Shown here piece by piece: positions 27,240 through 36,526 of a DNA stretch of 64,000 nucleotides. Under the pieces are notes generated by a model. The model made no database searches. It had not been told where the DNA came from and worked only from the letters and a program-made list of their open reading frames with translations. Source of the stretch: Luminiphilus sp. (lineage in GTDB: Bacteria > Pseudomonadota > Gammaproteobacteria > Pseudomonadales > Halieaceae); assembly GCA_028117185.1 (NCBI GenBank), contig JAOHHD010000003.1:1-64000 (forward strand), given 5' to 3'. Each line of letters opens with the position of its first letter. The stretch's first letter is position 1. Both the position numbers and the translations under genes were made by a program.

Positions 27240-28049
27240 ATGCCGGAACTTCCAGAAGTAGAGACCACTTGTCGGGGTATTGCGCCCCACATTACGTCGC
27301 GGGTGATTGCCCAAGCCCTTGTTCGCGAGCCAAGGTTACGCTGGCCGGTGCCGCCCGAACTGAACAACATTTTGGCGGGGGCGCAATTCATTGGTGTCAG
27401 CAGGCGGGCAAAATACCTGCTGCTGGAAACCAATCGGGGCACGTTAATGGTCCACTTGGGCATGTCGGGTAGCTTGCGGCTGATGTTGGCTGATACTCCG
27501 CCGATGTTTCACGATCACATCGATATCGTGCTCGATAATGGCTGGTGTTTGCGTTATCACGATCCGCGGCGTTTTGGCAGCTTTCACTGGTTGCAAGGTG
27601 CGTCTCACCCCTTATTAGATTCATTGGGGCCTGAGCCGTTATCTGACACATTCAGCGGCCATTATTTATACCAACAGTCTCGCAAGCGTCACGTGCCGAT
27701 CAAGCAGTTCGTCATGAATGGCAAGGTGGTTGTCGGCGTCGGTAATATCTATGCTAACGAGGCGCTATTTTTAGCGGGCATCCACCCCGCACGGGCGGCA
27801 GGCCGAATTGCAGCGGCACGTTACGAGGTGCTTGTGAACACAATTAAGCGGGTATTAGGAGAGGCTATTGAGCTCGGGGGCACCACGCTAAGGGACTTTG
27901 TCGGCGGCGACGGTGCACCGGGTTACTTTGCACAACAGCTCCGTGTTTATGGCCGGGGAGGACAGCCGTGTCGAGGCTGTGGCGCGTCGCTGCGAGAAAT
28001 ACGCCAAGGTGGGAGAGCTACTGTGTTCTGTGCCAAGTGCCAGCGTTAG
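27240..28049 (+). CDS. mutM: Formamidopyrimidine-DNA glycosylase MutM (Fpg)
   Basis: MutM removes 8-oxoguanine and formamidopyrimidines and cleaves the abasic site. The 269-residue protein begins MPELPEVETT, giving the catalytic Pro2 and Glu3 after Met removal, and contains the beta-hairpin Lys in RRAKYLLL and the helix-two-turn-helix VVGVGNIYANEALF. The C-terminal zinc finger is intact, with Cys pairs in CRGCG and FCAKCQR. The gene follows rpmB-rpmG in the order common in proteobacteria and converges with coaD. Confidence 0.96.
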   Translation: MPELPEVETTCRGIAPHITSRVIAQALVREPRLRWPVPPELNNILAGAQFIGVSRRAKYLLLETNRGTLMVHLGMSGSLRLMLADTPPMFHDHIDIVLDNGWCLRYHDPRRFGSFHWLQGASHPLLDSLGPEPLSDTFSGHYLYQQSRKRHVPIKQFVMNGKVVVGVGNIYANEALFLAGIHPARAAGRIAAARYEVLVNTIKRVLGEAIELGGTTLRDFVGGDGAPGYFAQQLRVYGRGGQPCRGCGASLREIRQGGRATVFCAKCQR

Positions 28050-28095
28050 CTTTCCGCGCGCTTTTTCTGCGGCGTGACGCTGGCAGATATCCTGA

Positions 28096-28587
<492 letters not shown>

Positions 28588-28643
28588 TTATGCCGAATTG
28601 CCAGCCTACACAACTCTAGAGAGGCGAACAAACGCCGATGGCC

Positions 28644-29225
28644 CTATGCCGAACGAAATCTCAGAAGCCGGAAGCACACATCCCCCGCTGTCTTCTCGCG
28701 GTAGATCTCATAGCGCTGCTCGGGGATTTTCTCGGGGGCAGAGCGCCGAGTTTCAAAGTACACCAAGCCGTCGTCTTGCAGGCACTGCGAGGAGGCAAGA
28801 CGGTTGAGGAGGCGATTGCCCAGACTCGCTTCAAAGGGAGGGTCAACAAAAATAATGTCCCATCGGGCATCCCCAGCGAGCATAGAGTCTGCCTGACATG
28901 TGCGCAGCGTCGCCTGCTCAGAGGCGCCTAATGACTGCAGATTTTGTTCAATGGCGTCAATGGCTTGTTGATCAGTATCCACAAAATCGCAGCGCCGCGC
29001 ACCGCGCGACAGCGCCTCGATTCCCAACGCGCCTGATCCGGCGAATAAGTCGAGGCAGTGGGCGCCCTCCACCCTGGGAGCCAGCCAGTTGAATAGTGTT
29101 TCCCGTACTCGATCCGCAGTGGGCCTGAGGCTTACCCTGCTCGGGAAGCTGAGCTTGCGACCACGCCAATCTCCACCGATGACACGAAGTTGTCGCTTAC
29201 CGGGTGGGCGGTCACCTTGACTCAT
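28644..29225 (-). CDS. rsmD: 16S rRNA (guanine(966)-N(2))-methyltransferase RsmD
   Basis: The 193-residue protein carries RVIGGDWRGRKLSFP and RPTADRVRETLFNWL near the N-terminus, the SAM-binding CLDLFAGSGALGIEALSRGA, and the catalytic DIIFVDPPFE motif, all diagnostic of RsmD. It methylates G966 of 16S rRNA in the assembled 30S subunit. GAGGTG lies five bases before its ATG. It is divergent from ftsY, the normal arrangement in gammaproteobacteria. Confidence 0.95.
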   Translation of the reverse strand: MSQGDRPPGKRQLRVIGGDWRGRKLSFPSRVSLRPTADRVRETLFNWLAPRVEGAHCLDLFAGSGALGIEALSRGARRCDFVDTDQQAIDAIEQNLQSLGASEQATLRTCQADSMLAGDARWDIIFVDPPFEASLGNRLLNRLASSQCLQDDGLVYFETRRSAPEKIPEQRYEIYREKTAGDVCFRLLRFRSA

Positions 29226-29323
29226 GCTGGCACCTCATTTTTGGAATGCTAGACTATCTGCTCGGCAGGATCGAGAGCCCCCCAACTGCCTAGTCAGACC
29301 CCTCCAAGTGAGAAAGATGCATC

Positions 29324-30427
29324 ATGAAGCTATTCAAACGTCGCGCCAAGACTGAGTTTGGGTCTAAATCTGAGGATCAGACCGCAGCGGAAGGCGAGCA
29401 AGCCCCGGAGGCTGCCGCTGCGACTACAGCGCAGCAGGATGGGCCGGCGGCAGGCTCTCCCACTGCGACGGATGATCGCGGAGAGGCGCTCGCTGCCAAG
29501 CCCCCAGAGGCTGGCATGTTTGAGCGGTTACGGACAGGGCTAGGGCGCAGCCGCAATCAGTTATCAGAGGGTTTGGCTAGTCTGATCTTGGGAAAAAAGC
29601 AGCTTGATCCCGCTTTGATGGAAGCGCTCGAAGAACAGTTAATTATGGCTGACATGGGCGTTGAGGCCTCTGCGCGCGTGCTCGAGCTGTTGCGTCAGCG
29701 TCTTGATCGGAAGTCGCTGTCTGCCACAGATACAGTCATGTCTGCATTAAAAGCGACCCTAGTGGAATTGCTGATTGACCAAGAGCTGCCGTTAAAAACA
29801 GAGGGCCATCGCCCTTTTGTGATCTTGGTTGTGGGGGTCAATGGCGCGGGGAAAACAACGACCATTGGTAAACTGGCGCATCGATATCAGCAGGAGGGGC
29901 GCAGTGTCATGCTGGCTGCGGGAGATACTTTCCGGGCCGCAGCGGTTGAACAGCTTGAGGCTTGGGGCCAGCGACACGATGTCCCAGTGATTGCGCAGCA
30001 CACGGGTGCCGATAGTGCATCGGTGCTCTACGATGCACTTCAGGCGGCCACCGCAAGAGGCGTTGATGTTTTGATCGCCGATACGGCGGGGCGCCTACAG
30101 AATAAGTCCCACCTGATGGATGAGTTGGCAAAAGTGGTTAGGGTTATGCGGAAGCAAAACCCGGCAGTGCCACACGAGACACTTTTAGTGTTGGATGCGG
30201 GAACGGGTCAGAACGCAGTGTCGCAGGCTCTAGAGTTCGACCAGACCGTTGGCGTTACGGGCGTTGCCGTGACGAAGTTAGACGGTACTGCCAGAGGCGG
30301 TGTGCTGTTTGCGATCGCGAATAAATTGAAACGTCCGATCCGCTTCATCGGTATCGGCGAACAAGCGGAGGATTTGCGGGACTTTTCTGCTCAAGATTTC
30401 GTTGATGGATTACTAGATGACCAATAG
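29324..30427 (+). CDS. ftsY: Signal recognition particle receptor FtsY
   Basis: FtsY is the membrane-associated GTPase that receives SRP-ribosome complexes. The 367-residue protein has a short Lys-rich start, an Ala/Glu/Gly-rich acidic linker to about residue 65, then the NG domain: P-loop GVNGAGKTTT at about residues 170-179, DTFRAAAVEQL, ADTAGR and TKLDGTARGG. The acidic A domain is much shorter than in E. coli (497 aa), as in pseudomonads. It heads ftsY-ftsE-ftsX and lies 12 bases before ftsE. Confidence 0.96.
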   Translation: MKLFKRRAKTEFGSKSEDQTAAEGEQAPEAAAATTAQQDGPAAGSPTATDDRGEALAAKPPEAGMFERLRTGLGRSRNQLSEGLASLILGKKQLDPALMEALEEQLIMADMGVEASARVLELLRQRLDRKSLSATDTVMSALKATLVELLIDQELPLKTEGHRPFVILVVGVNGAGKTTTIGKLAHRYQQEGRSVMLAAGDTFRAAAVEQLEAWGQRHDVPVIAQHTGADSASVLYDALQAATARGVDVLIADTAGRLQNKSHLMDELAKVVRVMRKQNPAVPHETLLVLDAGTGQNAVSQALEFDQTVGVTGVAVTKLDGTARGGVLFAIANKLKRPIRFIGIGEQAEDLRDFSAQDFVDGLLDDQ

Positions 30428-30439
30428 TGGGCATGCCTG

Positions 30440-31102
30440 ATGATTGAATTCGACCGCGTTAGCCGTCGGTTTGGGCAACAGGATGCGCTGCGGAATCTGA
30501 ACTTACAGATCGATAATGGTGAAATGGCGTTGCTGACCGGCCACTCTGGGGCTGGCAAAAGCACGTTGCTGCGTCTTCTGTTGCTACTGGATAGGCCCAC
30601 CGGCGGTCAGATTTTGGTCGATGGCCGGTCTACTGAGCAGATTCAGGGGGGCGCGGTAGGGCGTTATCGCCGTCGTTTTGGCGTGGTATTTCAAGAACAC
30701 CGGCTACTATTCGACCGCAACGTTCGTGATAACGTCGCCTTACCTCTTGAAATTGCGGGTTTTTCTCCTCAAGAAGCAAATCGGAGAGTGCGCGCAGCAC
30801 TGGATAAGGTGGGTCTGTTAGCGAGAGAGCGAGCGGATCCAAATGGACTCTCCGGTGGAGAGCAACAGCGGGTTGCGATTGCGCGCGCGGTGGTGGCGCG
30901 GCCGGAGTTTCTGATCGCAGATGAGCCCACAGGGAACCTTGATCCAACGCTCTCCGCTGAAATCATGACGCTGTTTGAAGCCTTTAACCAAGTGGGGGTC
31001 ACCGTGTTGGTGGCAACGCATGATGTGTCATTGATCGCGCGATCGCGTCATCGATTGATGACGCTCCTAGCGGGGCAACTAATGCAGGCCGAGATAGCGT
31101 GA
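30440..31102 (+). CDS. ftsE: Cell division ATP-binding protein FtsE
   Basis: The 220-residue ABC ATPase has Walker A TGHSGAGKSTL, Q-loop VVFQEHRLLFDRNV, signature LSGGEQQRVAIARA, Walker B LIADEPTGNLD and the H-loop ATHD. With FtsX it forms the divisome complex that controls periplasmic amidase activators. The Shine-Dalgarno is weak, and translation may depend on coupling with ftsY. It overlaps ftsX by four bases (GTGA). Confidence 0.95.
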   Translation: MIEFDRVSRRFGQQDALRNLNLQIDNGEMALLTGHSGAGKSTLLRLLLLLDRPTGGQILVDGRSTEQIQGGAVGRYRRRFGVVFQEHRLLFDRNVRDNVALPLEIAGFSPQEANRRVRAALDKVGLLARERADPNGLSGGEQQRVAIARAVVARPEFLIADEPTGNLDPTLSAEIMTLFEAFNQVGVTVLVATHDVSLIARSRHRLMTLLAGQLMQAEIA

Positions 31103-32070
31103 CGCGGTCTGGCAAGCGAGACGAGTCGGGTTGGGGCCTTTGGGCGGCTTGGCGTGCGCAGCACCGTGCGGCCGCTAGTAATAGTTGGCAAAAATTGGTT
31201 GCGCAACCCGCTGTGACGGCGGTCACCTGGTTGGTGATCGCTATTTCATTGGCATTACCTAGCACGCTGTTGCTGACTTTGGATAACCTGAGTGCCGTCG
31301 CGGGGGGTGTTGATCGACCGTCACAATTATCGGTGTTGTTGACCGGAGATAGTGAGTTGCCAGTGGCTGAACAGCTACAGCGCACCCTGAAAAATTGGTC
31401 AGAGATTGATGATGTTGTGCTGCTGGATCGAGAGCTAGCTTTGTCTCAGTTCATTCAGCAGGCCGATTTGGCGGGAGTGATGGGGTCGTTAGCGCGCAAC
31501 CCGCTGCCCCACACGTTAATTGTGATGCCAGCGCACGGCTTGTCGGCGGCCGTCATGACCGATCTGCGTCAGCGCCTGCAAACGCTGCCGGGTGTTGATC
31601 GAGTGATCGTGGACACTCGCTGGATCGCGCGCTTAGAAACGGCGCTGCAGGCGGGATGGCGTTGGGTGCTGGGTTTGGGCACGGTGATGCTGATGGGAGG
31701 AGTGTTGGTGTTGGGTAACACCTTGCGTTTAGCGATCGAGGCCCGCAAAGACGAAATTCTGGTGGTGCATCTTATTGGTGGTTCACCGGCATTTGCGCGC
31801 AGGCCATTTTTATACCTAGGTCTCTGGTACGGCGTGGGCGGTGGTGTGGTGGCTGCGCTATTGCTTATGATGATGGCCTGGTGGATGACAGGGCCGGTGA
31901 ACACGTTATTTTTGTTATACGAGAGTCCCCAAAAAATGCGCCTGCCGGGCGCGTTTTACCCGATTAGTTTGACTGCGCTGGGCGGATTTCTGGGGTTATT
32001 GAGCGCTTGGCTGGCCGCAGGGCGTTATTTTCGGCAGTTAGTGGCGCGCACCTCCACGCAAAATCGGTAA
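31099..32070 (+). CDS. ftsX: Cell division protein FtsX
   Basis: The 323-residue membrane protein has a cytoplasmic N-terminus, a first helix around residues 42-64, a periplasmic domain of about 110 residues, and three further helices from about residue 195, the FtsX/MacB-like permease topology. It starts at a GTG overlapping the ftsE stop. The sequence contains ARKDEILVVHLIGG, a typical FtsX cytoplasmic loop. It connects FtsE ATP hydrolysis to peptidoglycan hydrolase activation at the septum. rpoH follows, with a CIRCE element in the 69-base gap. Confidence 0.94.
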   Translation: MTRSGKRDESGWGLWAAWRAQHRAAASNSWQKLVAQPAVTAVTWLVIAISLALPSTLLLTLDNLSAVAGGVDRPSQLSVLLTGDSELPVAEQLQRTLKNWSEIDDVVLLDRELALSQFIQQADLAGVMGSLARNPLPHTLIVMPAHGLSAAVMTDLRQRLQTLPGVDRVIVDTRWIARLETALQAGWRWVLGLGTVMLMGGVLVLGNTLRLAIEARKDEILVVHLIGGSPAFARRPFLYLGLWYGVGGGVVAALLLMMMAWWMTGPVNTLFLLYESPQKMRLPGAFYPISLTALGGFLGLLSAWLAAGRYFRQLVARTSTQNR

Positions 32071-32080
32071 TATTTTGGGT

Positions 32081-32107
32081 TTAGCACTCTCGGGGTGAGA
32101 GTGCTAA
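32081..32107 (+). promoter_or_regulatory. Perfect CIRCE operator (HrcA binding site) upstream of rpoH
   Basis: The sequence TTAGCACTC (32081-32089), nine bases, then GAGTGCTAA (32099-32107) is an exact match to the CIRCE consensus bound by the heat-shock repressor HrcA. The right arm overlaps an extended -10 (TG-C-TAAAAT, hexamer 32105-32110), so a bound repressor would block the rpoH promoter. No T-tract follows, so it is not the ftsX terminator. The rpoH start codon is 32 bases downstream. Confidence 0.88.
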
Positions 32108-32139
32108 AATACGGGCTTGAGCCTATAGGAGGCTAGGAA

Positions 32140-33015
32140 ATGACTGAGATAAAGCAAGCATTAGCCGTGCCCAATAGCGCCGTACTCAATATGGCGCCAG
32201 GTGCCAATTTGTCAGCATACGTGCAGGCCGTCAGCGGCATTGCACTGCTGTCCCCGGAGCGCGAGAAGGAATTGGCTGAGCGTCTTTTTTATGATGAGTG
32301 CGTTGACTCTGCACGAGAGTTAGTACTTGCTCACTTGCGCTTTGTGGTGCATATCGCGCGTAGCTATTCTGGATATGGTCTTGCAGAAGCGGATCTTATT
32401 CAGGAGGGTAACGTTGGCCTTATGAAAGCGGTAAAGCGTTTTGATCCAACCAAGGGCGTGCGGCTTGTGTCCTTTGCGGTGCATTGGATTAAGGCGGAAA
32501 TGCATGAATATATTTTGCGTAACTGGCGTATCGTCAAAGTGGCAACGACCAAGGCCCAGCGTAAGTTATTTTTTAATCTGCGCAGCCAGAAAAAAACCCT
32601 AGATTGGCTCTCCGCTGATGAAACGCGTGCGATTGCGGCTGATTTAGGGGTCGATGTGACTGAAGTGACGCGCATGGAAGGGCGCCTAACCAGTCGTGAT
32701 GTGGCATTTGATGCCCCGACGGACAGCGATGACGAAGATACGTGGCAGGCTCCGCAACATTTTCTGAAAGACGAGCAAGCAGACCCTGGTCAGCTCGTCG
32801 AGGCTGCAGAGTTTGCTGAAGACGGCGCGGCGCGGCTTCATGTAGCGCTGACGGATCTTGATGGCCGCAGTCGAGACATCCTAGAGCGACGCTGGTTGGT
32901 CGACGATAAGGCGACACTGCATGAGCTGGCTGCTGAATATGATGTGTCGGCGGAGCGGATTCGGCAGCTTGAAGCTAATGCATTGAAAAAACTGCGCACC
33001 GCACTGGTTGCGTAA
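32140..33015 (+). CDS. rpoH: RNA polymerase heat-shock sigma factor RpoH (sigma32)
   Basis: The 291-residue protein has the sigma70-family region 2 (YGLAEADLIQEGNVGLMKAV, FAVHWIKAEMHEYILRNW in part) and, after it, the RpoH box QRKLFFNLRSQKKTL, which distinguishes sigma32. Region 4 ends with SAERIRQLEANALKKLR. It directs transcription of chaperone and protease genes. TAGGAGG seven bases before the ATG is strong. Its position after ftsX is conserved, but here a perfect CIRCE site lies in the promoter, so its transcription is probably under HrcA control. Confidence 0.97.
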   Translation: MTEIKQALAVPNSAVLNMAPGANLSAYVQAVSGIALLSPEREKELAERLFYDECVDSARELVLAHLRFVVHIARSYSGYGLAEADLIQEGNVGLMKAVKRFDPTKGVRLVSFAVHWIKAEMHEYILRNWRIVKVATTKAQRKLFFNLRSQKKTLDWLSADETRAIAADLGVDVTEVTRMEGRLTSRDVAFDAPTDSDDEDTWQAPQHFLKDEQADPGQLVEAAEFAEDGAARLHVALTDLDGRSRDILERRWLVDDKATLHELAAEYDVSAERIRQLEANALKKLRTALVA

Positions 33016-33033
33016 GCACTCAGCTCGCTTCAC

Positions 33034-33726
33034 GTGGTACCCCCGGAGCGTTTAGTCGCGAACAGGATTCGCAGCTTTGTGATGCGCGCTGGGCGCATGA
33101 CGCCAAGTCAGCAGCGCGGCTGGGAAAGCGGTTTTCCGTCACTGGGTCTTGCGGTGGAGGCGGGAGCGTTGGATTGGGATGCGACCTTTGGTTTTGCCGG
33201 TAGACGGGTTGTCGAGGTGGGCTTTGGTATGGGGGACAGTCTCCTGCAAATGGCCGAGGCCGATGCCACTACGCAGTTTATTGGTATTGAGGTCCACCGC
33301 CCTGGGGTCGGTCGCCTTTTGGCCCAGGCGCTCACGGCGAAAGTCGATAATCTTCGTGTATATGCGGAAGATGCGGTTGACGTGCTAACGCACTGTTTAG
33401 CCCCGGAGTCGGTTGACGCATTCCATGTGTTTTTTCCTGATCCCTGGCACAAAAAAAAGCATCACAAGCGCCGGTTAATTCAAGCTGAATTAGTGAGGCA
33501 GTTATCACGGCGACTTAGACCAGGCGGTTGTGTGCATCTTGCAACGGACTGGGAGCCCTACGTTGAACATATGTTCGACGTGCTAGAGGCGGAGCCTACT
33601 TTGCGCAACACTCACGGTACTCGCATGGCGGTCGCTAGACCTGACTATCGCCCATTAACGAAATTTGAGGCTCGCGGGGAGCGACTGGGGCATGGCGTAT
33701 GGGACCTGATTTATCACCGCCAATGA
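33034..33726 (+). CDS. trmB: tRNA (guanine(46)-N(7))-methyltransferase TrmB
   Basis: The product of 230 residues methylates G46 in the tRNA variable loop. It has IRSFVMRAGRMTPSQ near the start, the SAM motif VEVGFGMGDSLLQMA, the family motif HVFFPDPWHKKKHHKRRL and the C-terminal TKFEARGERLGHGVWDL. The start is a GTG at 33034 without a clear Shine-Dalgarno; it follows rpoH by 18 bases and may be translated from the same mRNA. In most relatives trmB is near yggS or rdgB genes; here it sits between rpoH and hemW. Confidence 0.93.
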   Translation: MVPPERLVANRIRSFVMRAGRMTPSQQRGWESGFPSLGLAVEAGALDWDATFGFAGRRVVEVGFGMGDSLLQMAEADATTQFIGIEVHRPGVGRLLAQALTAKVDNLRVYAEDAVDVLTHCLAPESVDAFHVFFPDPWHKKKHHKRRLIQAELVRQLSRRLRPGGCVHLATDWEPYVEHMFDVLEAEPTLRNTHGTRMAVARPDYRPLTKFEARGERLGHGVWDLIYHRQ

Positions 33727-33756
33727 CGGCATCGCCATCACTGCACTGCAACGACT

Positions 33757-34911
33757 TTACAGAAAGGACGCCACCACGCTGTCCAGAAATTGATAGCCTA
33801 ACGGCGTCGCTTTGAGAGACCCGCTCTCCAGATGCGCTATCCAACCTCGAGACTGAGCCTCTTCTGCTGCTCGCTCGAGCTCCTGTAAGGGCAGGCCGGT
33901 GCGTTGGGTGAACTGATCGACGGGTGATCCCGATTTTAGCCGCAATGCATTCATCGCGTACTCTACTATCCGTTCTTGCTGGTTGAGGGTTTTACCCCGC
34001 GGTGGGGGCATGGATCCGTTCGTGATCAGCGCCAAATAATCCGCAGGGCCGCGAGTCCGTTGCGTTCGCAGAATCCGCCCATCTTGCTGTGATATTTTGC
34101 CGTGGGCGCCGGCACCGAGTCCGACATAATCACCAAACCCCCAATAATTAAGGTTGTGCCGACTCTCGTAGCCGGGACGGCAAAAAGCGGACACTTCATA
34201 TTGGCAATAGCCGGCATTGCTCAATAATTGCTCCCCGGTTGACTGAATCGCTTCCAGCGTTGTTTCGTCAGGGAGCACAGGCTGCGCCGTCCAGAATCGT
34301 GTATTACGCTCGATGGTCAATTGATACCACGAAATATGGCCGGCACTCAGCGCCAGCGCTTCCGAAAGATCAGCCGCCGCGTCGTCGGCTGTTTGCTCTG
34401 GTAAGCCGTGCATGAGATCAATATTCCAGTTGCGGAAACCGGTTGTACTCGCTAGTTCAAGCGCTTGGCGGGCGTCATCACCCGAATGAATACGGCCGAG
34501 CCGGCCTAACGCCTCATCATTAAAACTCTGCACACCGATACTGAGCCGGGTGACACCTGCGTCAAGATAAGATTGGTATCGGCCCCGTTCGGCACTACCT
34601 GGATTGCTCTCTAAGGTGACTTCAGCGCCTTGGGCAAAAGGGATGCGTTTTGCTAGCCCCGAGAGAAGACATTGGATCCACTCGCCAGAGAACAAACTCG
34701 GTGTCCCGCCACCAATAAAAATGGATTCGACGACGCGGCCTTCAACCCCTGGTAGCTGACTTTCAAAGTCTTGCAGTAATGCCGTCACATAAGGCGCCTG
34801 CAGGTCAGGCGAAAATCCTTCATGGCTATTAAAGTCGCAGTAGGGGCACTTTTGCGTGCACCATGGCAGGTGCACGTAGAGAGACAGTGGAATCGCGCTC
34901 GGTATGATCAA
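33757..34911 (-). CDS. hemW: HemW, radical SAM haem chaperone-like protein
   Basis: The 384-residue protein has the radical SAM cluster motif CTQKCPYC (Cys18, Cys22, Cys25) followed by DFNSH, the GGGTPSLF loop, and the C-terminal HemW-type winged region. The Cys set is CxxxCxxC without the additional HNxxYW-distinguishing features of true coproporphyrinogen oxidase HemN, so it is HemW, which binds haem and is thought to deliver it to target proteins. It overlaps rdgB by four bases (ATGA), the conserved pairing. Confidence 0.93.
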   Translation of the reverse strand: MIIPSAIPLSLYVHLPWCTQKCPYCDFNSHEGFSPDLQAPYVTALLQDFESQLPGVEGRVVESIFIGGGTPSLFSGEWIQCLLSGLAKRIPFAQGAEVTLESNPGSAERGRYQSYLDAGVTRLSIGVQSFNDEALGRLGRIHSGDDARQALELASTTGFRNWNIDLMHGLPEQTADDAAADLSEALALSAGHISWYQLTIERNTRFWTAQPVLPDETTLEAIQSTGEQLLSNAGYCQYEVSAFCRPGYESRHNLNYWGFGDYVGLGAGAHGKISQQDGRILRTQRTRGPADYLALITNGSMPPPRGKTLNQQERIVEYAMNALRLKSGSPVDQFTQRTGLPLQELERAAEEAQSRGWIAHLESGSLKATPLGYQFLDSVVASFL

Positions 34912-35504
34912 TCGTCTGCTAGCGCTAGTAAGGTACTGATGGCTTTGGCACGATGACTTACGCGATTTTTTTCCTCCGATGAGAGCTCAGCTGCGTGCAG
35001 GGTGCCCCCCTCTGGAATAAAGATAGGGTCGTAGCCAAAGCCGCCTTCGCCTCGCGGTGCGTTGGCGATGCGTCCATGCCAGCGGCCTTCCGCTATGAGC
35101 GGAGTAGGGTCTTGCGCCTCTCGTAAGAGCACTACCACTGCGATATAAAATGCCTGTCGACTCGCGCCCTGTAACGACGCCATATTCTTGAGCAGTAACG
35201 TGTTGTTGTCCTCATAACCTGAGCCTGAATAGCGCGCAGATCGAAGACCGGGCGCGCCGCCTAATGCTGCTACCACCAGCCCCGAGTCGTCGGCTAATGC
35301 CGCGTGGCCTGTCTGTAGGCAGGCATGTCTTGCCTTAATGAGTGCATTTTCGACAAAAGTGCTGCCGGTTTCTTCTGCTTCAGTGACGGCAAAATCGGCC
35401 TGTGGTTGCACCCGCCAATGGGACCCTAGCACCTGCTGGAATTCCTTAATTTTGCCGGTGTTGTGGCTAGCAATAATGAGTAGAGGAGACCTGTTAGCGA
35501 CCAC
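34908..35504 (-). CDS. rdgB: dITP/XTP pyrophosphatase RdgB
   Basis: RdgB hydrolyses dITP and XTP to keep damaged purines out of nucleic acids. The 198-residue protein contains LLIIASHNTGKIKEF at the start, the ADDSGLVVAALGGAPGLRSARYSG block with the metal-binding Asp, and GEGGFGYDPIFIPEG, the Ham1 family signature. The GTG at 35504 is fixed by CAGGAG six bases upstream, located in the 3' end of the DUF4426 gene. It overlaps hemW by four bases. Confidence 0.95.
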   Translation of the reverse strand: MVANRSPLLIIASHNTGKIKEFQQVLGSHWRVQPQADFAVTEAEETGSTFVENALIKARHACLQTGHAALADDSGLVVAALGGAPGLRSARYSGSGYEDNNTLLLKNMASLQGASRQAFYIAVVVLLREAQDPTPLIAEGRWHGRIANAPRGEGGFGYDPIFIPEGGTLHAAELSSEEKNRVSHRAKAISTLLALADD

Positions 35505-35507
35505 ACA

Positions 35508-35987
35508 TCACTCCTGACGCCACAGTTGCACTTTCATAGTGTGCTCATAAACGGTGTCGGCGCCCTCGGGCTGAAACTCAAATTCAAAGAATCGATATTC
35601 GCGGTCTAAAAACTCGAACGGCACAATGTAATAGGTTGCACGACCCTCCCGAATTTCTTTGGCGCGTAGCGCCCCGCCAGTGATCAAATCCCAGGTCTTA
35701 CCCTCAATCGTCATCGGTCGGCCCGCAATCTCACCCGATGTGGTGTCGCGGACAGATAGCGTCAAAATGGCCTTGTCTGCACCCCGGGTAATCCCATATT
35801 CGGCTGCGATATCGGGGGTAAGGAAGGTCGTATAGACAATACTGTGATGTAATTCAAAAGGGCCGTATTGTGTGGACTGTTGAGCGTCACTTGTAAGTGG
35901 GAAGACACCCAGGACACAGGCAAGGATTAGTGCGCTGAGCGGCGTATTCGGTAAACGGCACTGCTGGCAAACAGGTTGGGCCACCAT
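35508..35987 (-). CDS. Secreted DUF4426 domain protein
   Basis: The product (about 159 residues) has a hydrophobic segment [15 protein letters not shown] followed by a likely signal-peptidase site after SDA, then a beta-rich periplasmic domain (TQYGPFELHHSIVYTTFLTPDIA in part). Its place after metW and before rdgB is where DUF4426 proteins lie in Pseudomonas and relatives. The function is unknown. The start is uncertain: the ATG at 35987 overlaps metW by 61 bases and gives a long n-region; no good start exists nearer the hydrophobic core. It was chosen for lack of an alternative. Confidence 0.75.
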   Translation of the reverse strand: MVAQPVCQQCRLPNTPLSALILACVLGVFPLTSDAQQSTQYGPFELHHSIVYTTFLTPDIAAEYGITRGADKAILTLSVRDTTSGEIAGRPMTIEGKTWDLITGGALRAKEIREGRATYYIVPFEFLDREYRFFEFEFQPEGADTVYEHTMKVQLWRQE

Positions 35988-36526
35988 TTTCCAAGCCATT
36001 TTTGTGCGGCGCCAGCAATCGTTGCCCGCTCTATAATATCGATGCGCAAATCTGAACACAGTGCTTCAAAATCCTTGACCGTACAAAAATGAATGTTAGG
36101 GGTGTCATACCAGCTCCGCGGCATTGCCTTAGAGACCGGCATGCGACCGGTCAACCCGAGGTGGGTGCGACAGCGCCAGTGCCCAAAATTCGGAAAAGAG
36201 ACGATCGCTTCTTCACCAATATGTACCATACGCTCCAAGGCGAGGTGCGGATGCGTCAGCTCTTGTAATGCGTGGGTGAGTATCACTACGTCAAAACGGT
36301 GGCGAGTAAAGCAGTTTAGGCCTTCGTTGATGTCTTCCTGAATGACGTCGAGCCCTTTGCTTACCGCAGAAACGAGGTTGTCAGGATCAATATCGACCCC
36401 CACCCCCACAGCGCTACGTTCTTCGCAAAGGCGCTTTAAAAACGCCCCATCACCGCATCCTAAATCGAGCACTTTGCTGCCCAGTGGGACCCAACTTAGC
36501 ACCGTGTTCAGATCATGACGATTCAT
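35927..36526 (-). CDS. metW: Methionine biosynthesis protein MetW
   Basis: The 199-residue protein is a class I SAM-binding fold with [15 protein letters not shown] at about residues 19-33, and MetW-specific segments [23 protein letters not shown] and [14 protein letters not shown]. MetW partners MetX and is needed for full acyltransferase function in several proteobacteria. Its ATG at 36526 overlaps the metX stop (ATGA), the conserved metX-metW coupling. The open frame continues upstream to 36550, but the coupled ATG gives the standard N-terminus. Confidence 0.92.
   Translation of the reverse strand: MNRHDLNTVLSWVPLGSKVLDLGCGDGAFLKRLCEERSAVGVGVDIDPDNLVSAVSKGLDVIQEDINEGLNCFTRHRFDVVILTHALQELTHPHLALERMVHIGEEAIVSFPNFGHWRCRTHLGLTGRMPVSKAMPRSWYDTPNIHFCTVKDFEALCSDLRIDIIERATIAGAAQKWLGKWWPNLFASSAVYRIRRSAH

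Noticed and set aside
32041..32107. The dyad after ftsX as an intrinsic terminator
   Set aside because: The repeat matches CIRCE exactly and is followed by AAATACGGG rather than T residues on the coding strand.
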